A stretch of 64,000 nucleotides of DNA from Azophilus sp965220425 (GCA_965220425.1 OZ244830.1:1612001-1676000), one strand, 5' to 3'. Numbered from the stretch's first letter, positions 43,422-54,607 are shown. The notes: generated by a model not told the origin, from the letters alone. Program-made: numbers and translations.

Positions 43422-44129
43422 ATGGTGAAAGATCCCCTGGCGGCAATCAGCCGCATCCATGACCGGGCCCTTGACGGAATCGGGCACCTCGATGGTGTCG
43501 CCTCCCTGCTGATGCGGCTCATCCTCGGACCTGTACTCATTGCTTCGGGCTGGGAGAAGCTCACCGGAACGAACTGGTTTGTTCACACGCTGGATTCGTT
43601 CCCGTTTCCATTCAACGTGCTGCCGCCGGAATTTTCCTGGTTTCTCGCTTCCTGGACCGAATTCCTGGGCGGCATTCTGCTGCTGTTGGGACTGGCAACG
43701 CGAGTCGTCGCCATTCCCCTGGCGGTCACGATGTTCGTCGCCGCCTGGTCGGTGCACCTGGACAACGGCTGGGCTGCAATCGCTCCGTCCAACCCACCGG
43801 CGGTCTGCATTCCGGGCAGCGAAGCGCATGAGGCATCGAGCCGATTCGAGCGTTTCGTCGATTGCCAGAACGTGAACGCGCGCACCATCGAGGCATCCAA
43901 GCGGCTCGCAAAGGCGAAATCCATCCTGCGCGAGCACGGCGATTACCGGTATCTGAATGGCCGGGGCGCCATCGTCAAGCTCAACAACGGCATCGAGTTC
44001 GCGGCGATCTATCTGACCATGCTGTTTGCCCTGCTCATCATCGGCGGCGGCCGGTATATCAGCCTGGACTACTATGTCCGCCTTGCCCTGAAGCGAACCG
44101 TCCTGTCGGACGCAGCCGGCGGCGGATAG
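43422..44129 (+). CDS. DoxX-family membrane protein
   Basis: The 235-residue protein has hydrophobic segments LLMRLILGPVLIASGWEKL, FLGGILLLLGLATRVVAIPL, TMFVAAWSVHL and LTMLFALLIIGGGRYISLDYYV, the DoxX four-helix layout. A roughly 75-residue soluble insert, with two cysteines, lies between helices 3 and 4, which is longer than usual. GGAGACCCG precedes ATG 43422. Usually a respiratory or redox-stress membrane partner; role here unknown. Downstream (44130-44299) a short stretch resembles an A-element end (AGCGATGCGGG, 44167). Confidence 0.85.
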   Translation: MVKDPLAAISRIHDRALDGIGHLDGVASLLMRLILGPVLIASGWEKLTGTNWFVHTLDSFPFPFNVLPPEFSWFLASWTEFLGGILLLLGLATRVVAIPLAVTMFVAAWSVHLDNGWAAIAPSNPPAVCIPGSEAHEASSRFERFVDCQNVNARTIEASKRLAKAKSILREHGDYRYLNGRGAIVKLNNGIEFAAIYLTMLFALLIIGGGRYISLDYYVRLALKRTVLSDAAGGG

Positions 44130-44299
44130 CGGCGGGAATCCGTAGAAGACGAAGACAGCGTCGTCAGCGATGCGGGGTTACCCAAACCGGCGGCAGCGGT
44201 AAGTATCTTCCCCGCCGAACGGCAGGCCGGCCAGCGCATTCTTGTAGGTCATGCCTTTCGACAGGCGGCGGATTTGCAGAGTGTCCGAACCGTATCTGA

Positions 44300-44587
44300 A
44301 TGGCGGCGAACCATGGGATGCGCTGCTTCCCTGCAACGACTGGCCTGTCCGTCAGCACCTGGAAAGCCGGTGGCATCGCCGGCGCCAATGCTGCCTGCGG
44401 TGCGGTCGGGAATGCACACGACCCTCGCTTCATCTCGGGCGGCAGCAGCGGCGGTACGGCGGTGGCGATCGCGTCCGGCATGGCGGTTGCCGGGCTCGGC
44501 ACCGACACGGGGGGCAGCAGCCGGATCCCGGCGGCTCTGAACGGCATTGTGAGGTTCCGGCCTACCGGGGACCGCTACCCCGTCGCG
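44300..44587 (+). pseudogene. Amidase-signature enzyme remnant
   Basis: The core amidase signature is plain: GNAHDPRFISGGSSGGTAVA, then AGLGTDTGGSSRIPAALNGIV, including the catalytic serines. Only about 95 residues of a 450-500-residue enzyme remain. The same frame stays open into cstA, but the intervening sequence (44588-45037) is antisense to the ArsC-like gene and not amidase. Confidence 0.75.
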
Positions 44588-44932
44588 CTAGTCGAAAACC
44601 TCGGCGTAGACCGCTTCGTTGAAGCCGACCAGCAAGACCGCGCCTACGCGCAGCGTGGGGGCTCGCAGGTTGCCCGTGGATCCGAGCATGGCGTCCACCG
44701 CCTCATCGGACAGCCTGTCCTCGCCGGTGAATGCCCGCAGCTTTCTGCCCTTGGCGATGTGCGCGGCTGTCGCGGCCTCGAGCAGTGCTACCGCGTCATT
44801 CCTTTGCAGCTTGCGGCTGGCCGGAACGGTTTCGGCCACCTCGATGTTTCTCGCCTCCAGAAACTTGGAGGCCCGCTTGCAACTGGTTCAGCCGCTGCGG
44901 AAGTAGTACCAGTCAACGCTTGTGGCCGTCAT
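44588..44932 (-). CDS. ArsC-family thioredoxin-fold redox protein, probable selenoprotein (Sec at in-frame TGA 44888-44890)
   Basis: Read through one TGA, the gene gives 114 residues: VDWYYFRSG-U-TSCKRASKFLEARNIEVAE, KLQRNDAVALLEAA and STGNLRAPTLRVGAVLLVGFNE. This is the small ArsC/Spx-like family with an N-terminal CxxC. The TGA (residue 15) stands exactly at the first cysteine (UTSC). Without it the N-terminal strand and redox motif would be lost, yet no other lesion exists. A perfect 7-bp hairpin follows at SECIS spacing. ArsC-family selenoproteins of this kind are known. ATG 44932 is the only start that includes the first beta strand. Divergent from cstA. Confidence 0.82.
44853..44872 (-). 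promoter_or_regulatory. Candidate bacterial SECIS hairpin
   Basis: In the mRNA, GCCUCCA-AGUUUC-UGGAGGC forms a perfect 7-bp stem and a 6-base loop. The loop starts at the 23rd base after UGA and has G second. The loop start AGUU is shared with the hairpin at 15536-15552 in an unrelated gene. Confidence 0.7.
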
Positions 44933-45037
44933 CGTTCGCTCAACCCTGATCGCTTGGAGGCCATGCTGCCATCACCCTTGGGCAAGATCAATTTCCCCTG
45001 CTATGCTCGCCGCGTCATCGAGGTTCAAGGACCGTTC

Positions 45038-46729
45038 ATGCACTCGGTGTTTATCGTGCTGCTCGGCATCGCCGGGATGTGTTTCGGCTGGTTCGTCTAC
45101 TCGAGGTTCATCGCCAACCGGATCTTCCGCCTCGACCCGGATTTCGTCACCCCCGCCCACGAGTTCAACGACGGCGTCGACTTCGTGCCCACCAACCGCT
45201 ACGTGCTCTGGGGCCACCACTTCACGTCGGTGGCGGGCGCGGCTCCCATCGTCGGGCCGGCGATTGCCGTATACTGGGGCTGGGCGCCCGCGATCGTCTG
45301 GGTGGTTCTGGGCACGATCTTCTTTGCGGGCGTGCATGACTTCGGAGCCCTGTGGGCGAGTAACCGGCACAAGGCGCGATCCATCGGCGTGCTGTCGGAA
45401 TACGTGGTGGGCGCGCGTACCCGCAAGCTCTACATGGTGGTCGTCTTCCTGCTGCTGTTGATGGTGAACTCGGTGTTCGGCGTGATCATCGCCCGGGCAT
45501 TCGTGAATACGCCGAGCGCCGTGTTTCCGGCCTGGGCCGCCATTGTCGTCGCACTGGTTATCGGTCAACTGGTGCATCGCAAATTCAATCTGATCGCGCT
45601 CTGCATCGGCGGCGTGACCGCTCTGTACCTGTCCGTCTACGTCGGCGATCTCATGCCCCTGGAGTTGCCGTCGATGTTCGGCCTGGCTCCCCAGGCCAAC
45701 TGGATTCTGATTCTGTTCCTGTACGCGGCGGTGGCCTCCATGCTGCCGGTCTGGGTGCTGCTGCAGCCCCGTGACTTCATCAATGGGGTGCAGCTCTTGC
45801 TCGGCCTGGCATTGCTTTATGGGGCGGTGTTCCTGGTTATGCCGGACATCGCCGCACCGGCCTTCAACGACCGGTTGAGCGAGAGCGCGCCGTCGATCGT
45901 GCCGTTGCTGTTCGTGACCATCGCCTGCGGCGCGGTATCGGGATTTCACGGAATCGTCGCTTCAGGCACCAGTTCGAAGCAGCTCGACAGGGAGCCGGAT
46001 GCGCGCTTCGTCGGCTACCTCGGCGCCATCGGCGAGGGGTCGCTGGCTGTGATCACCATCGTCGCGGTAACCGGCGTGACCCTGGCCGCCACGACCGAGG
46101 AGTGGCATGCGATGTACGGCGAGTTCGGCAAGGCGGGCGCGGCCTCGTTCATTCAGGGCGGCGCCGGCTTGATCGGCGCCGGCTGGGGGATTCCCCAGGG
46201 CGTCGCCCAGACACTGCTCGCCACCATGGTCGTACTGTTTGCCGGCACCACCATGGATTCCGGGGTGCGCCTGCAACGCTACATCATCCAGGAGTGGGGC
46301 GAGATTTATCGAATCCCCATACTCGGCAACAATGTGCTGGCGACGGTAGTGGCAGTCGGCGCCTGCCTGTTACTGGCGTTCGGCGCGGGCGGGGCGACCG
46401 GCGCCGGCGGGCTGGTGCTCTGGCCGCTGTTCGGGTCGACGAACCAGATTCTTGCCGGGCTGACGCTGCTGGTCATTACCGTGATGCTGATGAAGCTGGG
46501 GCGCCCGGCCTGGTACACGATGGCGCCGATGCTGTTCGTGCTCGCCATGTCATTCTCCGCGGGCGTGGTAACGCTGAATCAGCTTTTCGGTGCGGGCAAC
46601 TATCTCCTGGCCGGTATCGGGGTCGTTGTGCTCGGTACCAGCATCCTGGTCATGCTGGAAGCCGCCTCGGTGATCATGGCGTTGAGGAACGGTGAGCCGC
46701 GGCCGAGCGGAAATCCGGTAGCGGACTGA
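45038..46729 (+). CDS. cstA: Carbon starvation protein CstA family transporter
   Basis: The 563-residue, multi-spanning membrane protein has the CstA signatures YVLWGHHFTSVAGAAPIVGPAIAVYWGW, HDFGALWASNRHKARSIG, CGAVSGFHGIVASGTSSKQL and WPLFGSTNQILAGLTLL. CstA-type proteins import peptides or pyruvate. It is shorter than the roughly 700-residue E. coli protein, as in many other bacteria. ATG 45038 has AAGGA eight bases before it. A longer open frame upstream is chance. Confidence 0.93.
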   Translation: MHSVFIVLLGIAGMCFGWFVYSRFIANRIFRLDPDFVTPAHEFNDGVDFVPTNRYVLWGHHFTSVAGAAPIVGPAIAVYWGWAPAIVWVVLGTIFFAGVHDFGALWASNRHKARSIGVLSEYVVGARTRKLYMVVVFLLLLMVNSVFGVIIARAFVNTPSAVFPAWAAIVVALVIGQLVHRKFNLIALCIGGVTALYLSVYVGDLMPLELPSMFGLAPQANWILILFLYAAVASMLPVWVLLQPRDFINGVQLLLGLALLYGAVFLVMPDIAAPAFNDRLSESAPSIVPLLFVTIACGAVSGFHGIVASGTSSKQLDREPDARFVGYLGAIGEGSLAVITIVAVTGVTLAATTEEWHAMYGEFGKAGAASFIQGGAGLIGAGWGIPQGVAQTLLATMVVLFAGTTMDSGVRLQRYIIQEWGEIYRIPILGNNVLATVVAVGACLLLAFGAGGATGAGGLVLWPLFGSTNQILAGLTLLVITVMLMKLGRPAWYTMAPMLFVLAMSFSAGVVTLNQLFGAGNYLLAGIGVVVLGTSILVMLEAASVIMALRNGEPRPSGNPVAD

Positions 46730-46755
46730 ACCCGGTGCGGTTGAAGATCGTTGAC

Positions 46756-47616
46756 ATGAGCCGTCGGCGGCTGTGCCTGTTGTTGGTTGCGGTGGCGGCG
46801 GGTTGTTCGGAGGGCAGGCAGGACGACAAAGCGCCCGGCGCCGGCGCGCCGGCGCAAAGCGCACCGGCCGGTGCATCGGTGCTGCCGGCTTCCACGGTCG
46901 GCAGCGGTTCACTGCCGCCGGCGGTGTTGGCGCGCGCGTTCCTGGACCTCGAGGTCGAGGGCGTGGGAATCGAACTGATCGGGCGAGGCGATGAGGCGCT
47001 GTTGCTGATGCGCGTTGTGCTCGATGCGTTCGAGCCGGTTCTCATTGGCGGCCGGTCGGGCGGGGTGACCGCGGCAGACGCGCTCGAGGAGGTTCAGGCC
47101 GTCGTCGGCAGCGGATTCGTCTCCCACGTGAGGTCGCTCTCGCCGGTGGGGCTTCTGCAGATCGACGGCGAGATGCTGAGCGAGATGCAGCCGTATGGCT
47201 ATACGCGGGTGCTGGGTATGCGCTCCGATTCGCTGGGCGTTCTCGGGCATCGCGAATTCCATAGGGGCATGTACCCTTCGGCTGTTCAACTCGGTCCGGG
47301 GATCGTGGAGAAGGGCCTGCTCGACATCTCGGAACGGGACCTGACCCGGCCCCGCTATCTGCGCGCCTTTGTCGCAACCTGCGGCCGGACGGCTTTGGCC
47401 GGTGTCTCGCTGCGACCGATGCACCTTTATACGCTGGGGCAACGGCTGCTCGAATTCTTCGAACAAGCCGGGCTGGTCTGCGATGAGGTGGTCAACCTGG
47501 CCGGGGACCGGGAAGCGGTGTTGGCTATGGCGGCTCCCGATGGGACCCGTTTCGCCTACTTCGGCCATCCTCAGACGGCCAAGGCGACACTCATGGGATT
47601 CAGGACGCGAAGATAG
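46756..47616 (+). CDS. Lipoprotein with phosphodiester-glycosidase-like domain
   Basis: The 286-residue protein has a lipoprotein signal (MSRRRLCLLLVAVAAGC). The body contains VGLLQIDGEML, YPSAVQLGPGIVEKG, PMHLYTLGQRLLEFFEQAGLVCDEVVNLAGDREAVL, which follows the layout of NAGPA-type phosphodiester glycosidase domains. The usual NLDGG is NLAGD here, so activity is doubtful. ATG 46756 was chosen because it gives the signal peptide. It starts 26 bases after cstA and is probably co-transcribed. Confidence 0.6.
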   Translation: MSRRRLCLLLVAVAAGCSEGRQDDKAPGAGAPAQSAPAGASVLPASTVGSGSLPPAVLARAFLDLEVEGVGIELIGRGDEALLLMRVVLDAFEPVLIGGRSGGVTAADALEEVQAVVGSGFVSHVRSLSPVGLLQIDGEMLSEMQPYGYTRVLGMRSDSLGVLGHREFHRGMYPSAVQLGPGIVEKGLLDISERDLTRPRYLRAFVATCGRTALAGVSLRPMHLYTLGQRLLEFFEQAGLVCDEVVNLAGDREAVLAMAAPDGTRFAYFGHPQTAKATLMGFRTRR

Positions 47617-47832
47617 GATCGTCCCGCGCTGCCGGGTTGCCGGCGCACTGACGTTGGGAAACACCAATACCGCCACGGGCTGCCGCCACTGGCGCCCCGT
47701 AGCGTATCGATTGTTCCCAGTGTGAGCCGACCGAGGTCATGAAGACTCGACCGGGTGGTTAAGGGCTGTTCAACGGCGCCTTAGCCGAGCCGAATGAACA
47801 CGCCGTGCGTTCCCCCCTGCTCACATGAGAAC

Positions 47833-47860
47833 GGCGGGCGGCACCGCGGCGCCGCCCGCC
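47833..47860. terminator. GC-rich hairpin between convergent genes
   Basis: A perfect 10-bp stem GGCGGGCGGC / GCCGCCCGCC with an 8-base loop lies 32 bases past the end of the membrane-protein gene and 217 past the lipoprotein gene. No U-tract follows on either side, so it is a stabilising or Rho-assisted hairpin rather than a classic terminator. The rest of 47617-47891 holds nothing else I can support. Confidence 0.5.
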
Positions 47861-47891
47861 CGCAAACCATGAACTGCCGTATGGCAGTACG

Positions 47892-48221
47892 CTATTCGCT
47901 CTTAACGCGATTCCAGACCCGCACAACCAGAATCGCTCCCACCGCACCATACAGAGCCGTGGCCTGTTGATCCAGGATAGCGTCCAGGTAGGCGCCGATC
48001 ATAGGAATGTTGCCGAGGACGTCCGCTCCGGCCGCTGCGCCAACAGCGATCGTAACGGCCAGGAAGCCTGTTGCGTCTTCAGCATCGACCACCATCACGC
48101 CGTAAACCAGCCCGAGGATGACCAGTGCCAAAGGCAGCAGGTTCTGCGGAACTGCACCAGGCGCCAATCCTTCAACGATAGACGCTAGAGCAGCCAGTCC
48201 GACAATTATTCTTGTCGCCAT
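47892..48221 (-). CDS. Small membrane protein of unknown function
   Basis: The 109-residue protein has three or four hydrophobic segments (IIVGLAALASIVEGLAPG, LLPLALVILGLVYGVMVV, FLAVTIAVGAAAGADVLG, ATALYGAVGAILVV) and a short charged tail. A very strong ribosome site (GGGGGAAGG) precedes ATG 48221. I do not recognise the family. The 235 bases upstream (48222-48456) hold no gene. Confidence 0.7.
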   Translation of the reverse strand: MATRIIVGLAALASIVEGLAPGAVPQNLLPLALVILGLVYGVMVVDAEDATGFLAVTIAVGAAAGADVLGNIPMIGAYLDAILDQQATALYGAVGAILVVRVWNRVKSE

Positions 48222-48456
48222 TTTCCTTCCCCCTCAATCGAAAGTGAGTACCTCTTGCACACTATCGACCTTGTGCCCGCGAACGAGCCATCGGTCTCTG
48301 CGGTGCACCCCGTACTATATAGGTCGCGCACGGGAAATCAAACGATCTTTTTTGGCGTTTTCGATGACGGGCGGGCGTTGTTTCCATCCCGCCGGGCGTC
48401 TGTCCGGGGAACTGCGGGACAGCGAAAAGCTTTCCGCCGCTTCTTTACGGCAGAGA

Positions 48457-50118
48457 TCAAACCTTGCCGGAAATCACGAGATCGACGAGGTACGGCGCGC
48501 CGCTGGCAAGCCCCTTGCGAATCGCCGGGCCCACCTGCTCCGGTTGCGTAACCTGAACGCCGTCGACACCCATGCCGCGCGCCATCTCCACGAAGCCGAG
48601 TACCGGATCGACCAGGTCCATATGCGGATAGGGGCGATTGGAGCGGGCGTCGAACCGTTGCCGGTAGATGTCCATGTTGTGCTTCAGTACCCGGTATTCC
48701 CGGTTGGACAGAATGACGAATACGATGGGCAAACGATGGTGGGCGGCACTCCAGAGCGCCTGAATGCTGTACATGGCCGACCCGTCGCCCGTCACCGCCA
48801 GTACCGGCCTGTCGGGATGGGCGACCTTGGCGCCGATGGCGCCGGCGATTCCCTGGCCGATACCGCCGCCCTTGCCGCCGTAGTAGTCGCCCGGACGCTT
48901 GAAGTTGAAGTGGTCCCAGACCTCAAGGGATGCGGTGATGGATTCGTCGGCGATCACGACATCGTCGGGCACGGCTTTGGCGACTTCGTGCAAGGCTCGT
49001 CCGGGGGTCATCGGTTGCATGTCCCAGAGTTTCTCGAGGCGTGCGCCCACCTCTGCCCGTTCAGCGGCCTTGTGGGCCGCATGTGCGGCGTTTCTGGCTG
49101 CCGCGCCTCGTGCGAATTCGCGGCCGTGGTTGTGCAGTGCCCGGTTCAGCGCGTCCAGGGAGGCGGTGAGTCCGCCGGTCAGCCCGACATCCACGGGATC
49201 GTTGTAGGCGAGCATCTCCGGGGAGTTCTGCAGTTCGATGACTCTCGCACCGTCGGGCAAGGGGCTCGTGGCGTCATGCCACAGTTCCTCCCAGAAGGGT
49301 CCGCCGAGCAGGAATATCAGGTCGTGGCTAGCCAGGGTCTTGCGGATTCCGCCTGCATCGAGCGCGAGGCGTCCCTTGTAGTTCGGGTGGCGGCTCGGGA
49401 ATACGACCTGCGCGCGCAAACCCACCTGCCAGACCGGCGCGCCGAGGACCTCCGCGAAATCGATGAGCGGGGAACAGGCGCCGGCCGGCGCGATGTCGTC
49501 CCCGGTCACGATAGCGGGCGCCTCGCACTTGAGCAGCATCTCAACGGCGTTCGCGAGCCCCCCGGAATCGGGAAGGCTTTCGAGATGCAGCGCCGCGGGC
49601 GCGGTATCCGTTACGCCGGTTTCCCCTTCCATGACGTTGACGGGCAGCGACATGAACACAGGCCCGGCGGGCGGACGGCTGGCAATCTGGAAAGCCCGGC
49701 GCGTCATCGGCGCAACTTCGTCGGGGCTCTGGGGCTCGGCGCTCCACTTGGTAACCGGAGCGGCCATTGCGACCAGGTCGTGGGCGAGCAGCGGCTCGCG
49801 CAAGCGGAAGCGGGTGTCCTGCTGGCCGGCCGTTACAAGCATGGGCGCACGCACTTTCAACGCCCCGAAGATCATGCCGATGGCGTTGCCGAGACCCGGT
49901 GCGACGTGCAGATTGACCACGGGGACCTTGCCGGTGGCCTGCGCGTAAAAGTTGGCGGCGCCCACGGCAACGCCTTCGTGGAGCGTCACGTAGTAGCTGA
50001 TCTCTCGATAGTCGATCAGCCGGTCGAGCAGCGAATTCTCGGTCGTGCCGGGGTTCCCGAAGATGCTGTCCACCCCGTGTGCGACGAGGCTCTCCATGAA
50101 GACCTGCTGTGCCCGCAT
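48457..50118 (-). CDS. ThDP-dependent decarboxylase/acetolactate synthase-like enzyme (benzoylformate decarboxylase type)
   Basis: The 553-residue three-domain ThDP enzyme has FGNPGTTENSLLDRL, the catalytic glutamate in VTLHEGVAVGAANF, and the cofactor motif AVTGDGSAMYSIQALWSAAHHRLPIVFVILSN. No regulatory-subunit gene is adjacent, which argues against acetolactate synthase. The GTTE start resembles benzoylformate decarboxylase. GGAGGAATC precedes ATG 50118; a longer open frame upstream overlaps the neighbouring gene. Substrate uncertain. Confidence 0.85.
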   Translation of the reverse strand: MRAQQVFMESLVAHGVDSIFGNPGTTENSLLDRLIDYREISYYVTLHEGVAVGAANFYAQATGKVPVVNLHVAPGLGNAIGMIFGALKVRAPMLVTAGQQDTRFRLREPLLAHDLVAMAAPVTKWSAEPQSPDEVAPMTRRAFQIASRPPAGPVFMSLPVNVMEGETGVTDTAPAALHLESLPDSGGLANAVEMLLKCEAPAIVTGDDIAPAGACSPLIDFAEVLGAPVWQVGLRAQVVFPSRHPNYKGRLALDAGGIRKTLASHDLIFLLGGPFWEELWHDATSPLPDGARVIELQNSPEMLAYNDPVDVGLTGGLTASLDALNRALHNHGREFARGAAARNAAHAAHKAAERAEVGARLEKLWDMQPMTPGRALHEVAKAVPDDVVIADESITASLEVWDHFNFKRPGDYYGGKGGGIGQGIAGAIGAKVAHPDRPVLAVTGDGSAMYSIQALWSAAHHRLPIVFVILSNREYRVLKHNMDIYRQRFDARSNRPYPHMDLVDPVLGFVEMARGMGVDGVQVTQPEQVGPAIRKGLASGAPYLVDLVISGKV

Positions 50119-50269
50119 CCTGATTCCTCCACTAGCCCGGCTCGGACAAGGCCGCTGGTGCGCGGCAATGACCACGTTATAACATGTCCGCCTGTGCGGA
50201 GGCCTCCAATGAAGTTCCACCAGGCCCGGCGCCGAAACTCGCTCGCCGGCGGTTCCGAGAGCAATTGAG

Positions 50270-50968
50270 ATGACCGCGAATTCCAACTTCAACGGGTTCG
50301 GTGTAGCGACCGTCCGTTTTCTTGAAGATCTGGAAGACAACAACAACCGCGCCTGGTTCCAGGAGAACAAGCACCGCTACGAAAGCGACGTGCTGGAACC
50401 GGCGCTCGCTTTCATCAGTGCGGTTGGCCCTCTGCTGGCAGGGGTATCGGATTGCTTCACCGCGGTTCCCAGACGAATGGGCGGCTCGCTCATGCGCGTT
50501 TACCGCGACACCCGGTTCAGCCGGGACAAGACCCCCTACAAGACCAACATCGGCATCCAGTTTCGCCATGAGCAGGGCAAGGACGTTCACGCGCCGGGAT
50601 ACTACCTGCACATAGAGACGACGGGCTGCTTCCTTGGCGCCGGCCTGTGGCGCCCCGAATCCGCGGCGCTCAAGGCGATCCGCGGGAGCATCGGCAATCG
50701 TCCCGAGGCCTGGCGCAAGGTCGTGCAGTCGCGGCGCTTCAACAGCGAGTTCACGTTGGGGGGAAACGCCCTGAAGCGGCCGCCCCGAGGCTATGCGCCC
50801 GGCATACCGTACCTGGAAGACATCAAGCGCAAGGACTTCATCGGCGTGAGCGATTTTTCGATCGAGCGGGCGGCAAGCGCCGGTTTTCCCGACGAAGTGG
50901 TCGAGCGCTTCGCCCGGGCGACACCGCTGATGGAATTCCTGTGCGCGGCCGTGGGCGTCGAATTCTGA
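50270..50968 (+). CDS. DUF2461 domain protein
   Basis: The 232-residue protein reads FLEDLEDNNNRAWFQENKHRYESDVLEPALAFISAV, GGSLMRVYRDTRFSRDKTPYKTNIGIQFRH, GYYLHIETTGCFLGAGLWRPES and GYAPGIPYLEDIKRKDFIG, the conserved DUF2461 (TIGR02453) set. Function is unknown across the family. Convergent with the acetoacetyl-CoA synthetase gene 13 bases away. Confidence 0.9.
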   Translation: MTANSNFNGFGVATVRFLEDLEDNNNRAWFQENKHRYESDVLEPALAFISAVGPLLAGVSDCFTAVPRRMGGSLMRVYRDTRFSRDKTPYKTNIGIQFRHEQGKDVHAPGYYLHIETTGCFLGAGLWRPESAALKAIRGSIGNRPEAWRKVVQSRRFNSEFTLGGNALKRPPRGYAPGIPYLEDIKRKDFIGVSDFSIERAASAGFPDEVVERFARATPLMEFLCAAVGVEF

Positions 50969-50981
50969 CACGGCCGAAGAT

Positions 50982-52960
<1,979 letters not shown>

Positions 52961-52964
<4 letters not shown>

Positions 52965-53448
52965 GACCTCACGGAGCGGAAGCAGTGGCGCAATTCGTTG
53001 ACGAATAACTCCGGCTGTTCGAATGCGGCGAAGTGACCGCCCCGGTCCGGTTCGCTCCAGTGGATGATGTTGGTGAACCGCCGCTCCGCCCAGCGCCAGA
53101 ACTTCTCCAGGACCCAGGCCATCTGCCCCACGGGTGAATCCACCAGGCCGTGGCCCAGGGTCTGGGGCCGGGTGCTCTGCTGTTTCGAAGTTCCCGAATC
53201 CCATTGCCGGTAGCAGGCTATGCCCTCCAGCGCTTCCCGCTCCAACGGCGTGAGATCGTTCATGGTGTCGGGGTCGGGCGGCGCGACGACCAATAATCCG
53301 CCACCTCCCGCACGTAGGCGAGGGGAATGCCCTGCGACCAGTCGTCCGGCGTTTCCTTCTCGGGCCAGCGGGTATTGGCGAGCCGCGATTTCAACTCTTC
53401 CAGTTCGCCCTCGGCGATGTCGATCCGAAAGGGCGCGATAGCCGTCAT
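52961..53448 (-). pseudogene. Epoxide hydrolase with two internal deletions
   Basis: ATG 53448 opens the EHN domain (MTAIAPFRIDIAEGELEELKSRLANTRWPE, DDWSQGIPLAYVREVADYW). After a frame shift the C-terminal part appears (TRPQTLGHGLVDSPVGQMAWVLEKFWRW). A second gap then leads to GGHFAAFEQPELFVNELR. The segments with the nucleophilic aspartate and the acid are gone; only the histidine region (GGHF) remains. The last frame ends with TGA overlapping the aacS start. Confidence 0.8.
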
Positions 53449-53699
53449 GGGAGTCCTCGGTGTTCCTTGCACCTTTATGAAAGCAGGAAAGGGGAGATTT
53501 AGGAAGAACGGTGTACCCGTTGTCGAATCCCCTGGGGAAACGATCCGGCGATGTTGTGGAGTACCGCCCCGGCGGACGCCGGACGGGTGTAGACTTCCCG
53601 GATATGTGGCGTTCGATCAACCCGGTTTTGTGCCCGATATCCCGGTGCCGTCCAGTTTGGCCCCTGGCCCGCATTCGGGAAACCTGTTCGCAGTGCGAT

Positions 53700-54440
53700 A
53701 TGCCCCGTCGGCTTGGCGGCAGGTTGGCGCTGGCTGCAGGCCTGGCACTGACCCTGTCGTGCGCCCAAGGTGAGGAACCGGCTGTGGACGAACTTCAGGC
53801 TCGGCTGATCGAGCAGATCGAATCGGATACCCGGGAAACCCGGGGCTACACGGGACGCGCGCGCTTGAGCGAATCGGTGGTCGAGGCGATGCGGACGGTT
53901 CCCCGGCATGAATTCGTCGGCCGCTACGGCCTGCGCGCCGCGTACGCCAACCGCCCGCTACCCATCGGCCACGGACAGACCATCTCGCAACCATTCATCG
54001 TCGCCCTCATGACCGACCTGATGGAGCCGAAGCCGGGCCACAAGGTGCTCGAGATCGGAACGGGTTCCGGCTATCAGGCAGCCGTACTCTCCGTGCTGGT
54101 CGATGCGGTCTACACCATCGAAATCATCCCGGCGCTGGCCGAATCCGCGGCCGGGCGTCTGGGAGAACTGGGTTACGACAACGTGTTCGTCAAAGCGGGG
54201 GACGGCTACTTCGGCTGGCCGGAGGCCGCTCCCTTCGACGGCATCGTCGTCACCGCCGTCGGGCCGGACATCCCGGCGAACCTGCTGAAGCAACTCAAGC
54301 CCGGCGGCCACATGGTTTTGCCGGTCGGCACCCAATACACCGCGCAGGATCTGACGGTGGTGACGAAGCTCGAGGATGGGAGGTACGCCACCAGAGAGGT
54401 GCTGCCGGTGGCCTTCGTTCCCCTCACTGGCGATCATTGA
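53700..54440 (+). CDS. pcm: Protein-L-isoaspartate O-methyltransferase, exported form
   Basis: The 246-residue protein has a signal/lipoprotein start (MPRRLGGRLALAAGLALTLSC) followed by a complete PCMT domain: VPRHEFVGRYGLRAAYANRPLPIGHGQTISQP, the SAM motif VLEIGTGSGYQAAVLS and FDGIVVTAVGPDIPANLLKQLKPGG. It methylates isoaspartyl residues to start their repair. A predicted export signal is unusual for Pcm but occurs in some proteobacteria. The 240 bases upstream hold no gene. Confidence 0.88.
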   Translation: MPRRLGGRLALAAGLALTLSCAQGEEPAVDELQARLIEQIESDTRETRGYTGRARLSESVVEAMRTVPRHEFVGRYGLRAAYANRPLPIGHGQTISQPFIVALMTDLMEPKPGHKVLEIGTGSGYQAAVLSVLVDAVYTIEIIPALAESAAGRLGELGYDNVFVKAGDGYFGWPEAAPFDGIVVTAVGPDIPANLLKQLKPGGHMVLPVGTQYTAQDLTVVTKLEDGRYATREVLPVAFVPLTGDH

Positions 54441-54442
54441 TC

Positions 54443-54607
54443 CTAGTGCTCCGTCAAGCCAAAATCTACGGGTATTCGCGGGTCTTTTTGGCCCCTGACT
54501 GCGTTGCTCCTCCTTGCATGGGGCCTGCCATGCGGCGTCGTCGCGCCTTGCCAGGAACCAAAAATCCCATGCGCCTACCCGTAGATTTTGGCTTGACGGA
54601 GCACTAG
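54443..54607. repeat. MITE-like element C with perfect 32-bp terminal inverted repeats
   Basis: The left end CTAGTGCTCCGTCAAGCC and following bases (54443-54474) are perfectly inverted at 54576-54607. The total is 165 bp with no ORF. Both ends are CTAG and the first six bases (CTAGTG) match element B. The right CTAG is shared with the start of a B-like end (CTAGTGTCCTGTC, 54604-54616), so two elements abut. Confidence 0.88.

Noticed and set aside
44300..46729. One 809-codon frame joining amidase, unknown text and CstA
   Set aside because: The middle is antisense to the ArsC-like gene and has no homology in this frame; the CstA ribosome site and start at 45038 are clear. The long frame is chance in GC-rich DNA.
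48118..50268. 716-codon plus frame opposite the ThDP enzyme
   Set aside because: Antisense shadow in high-GC DNA; the minus strand has the ThDP motifs and a strong ribosome site.
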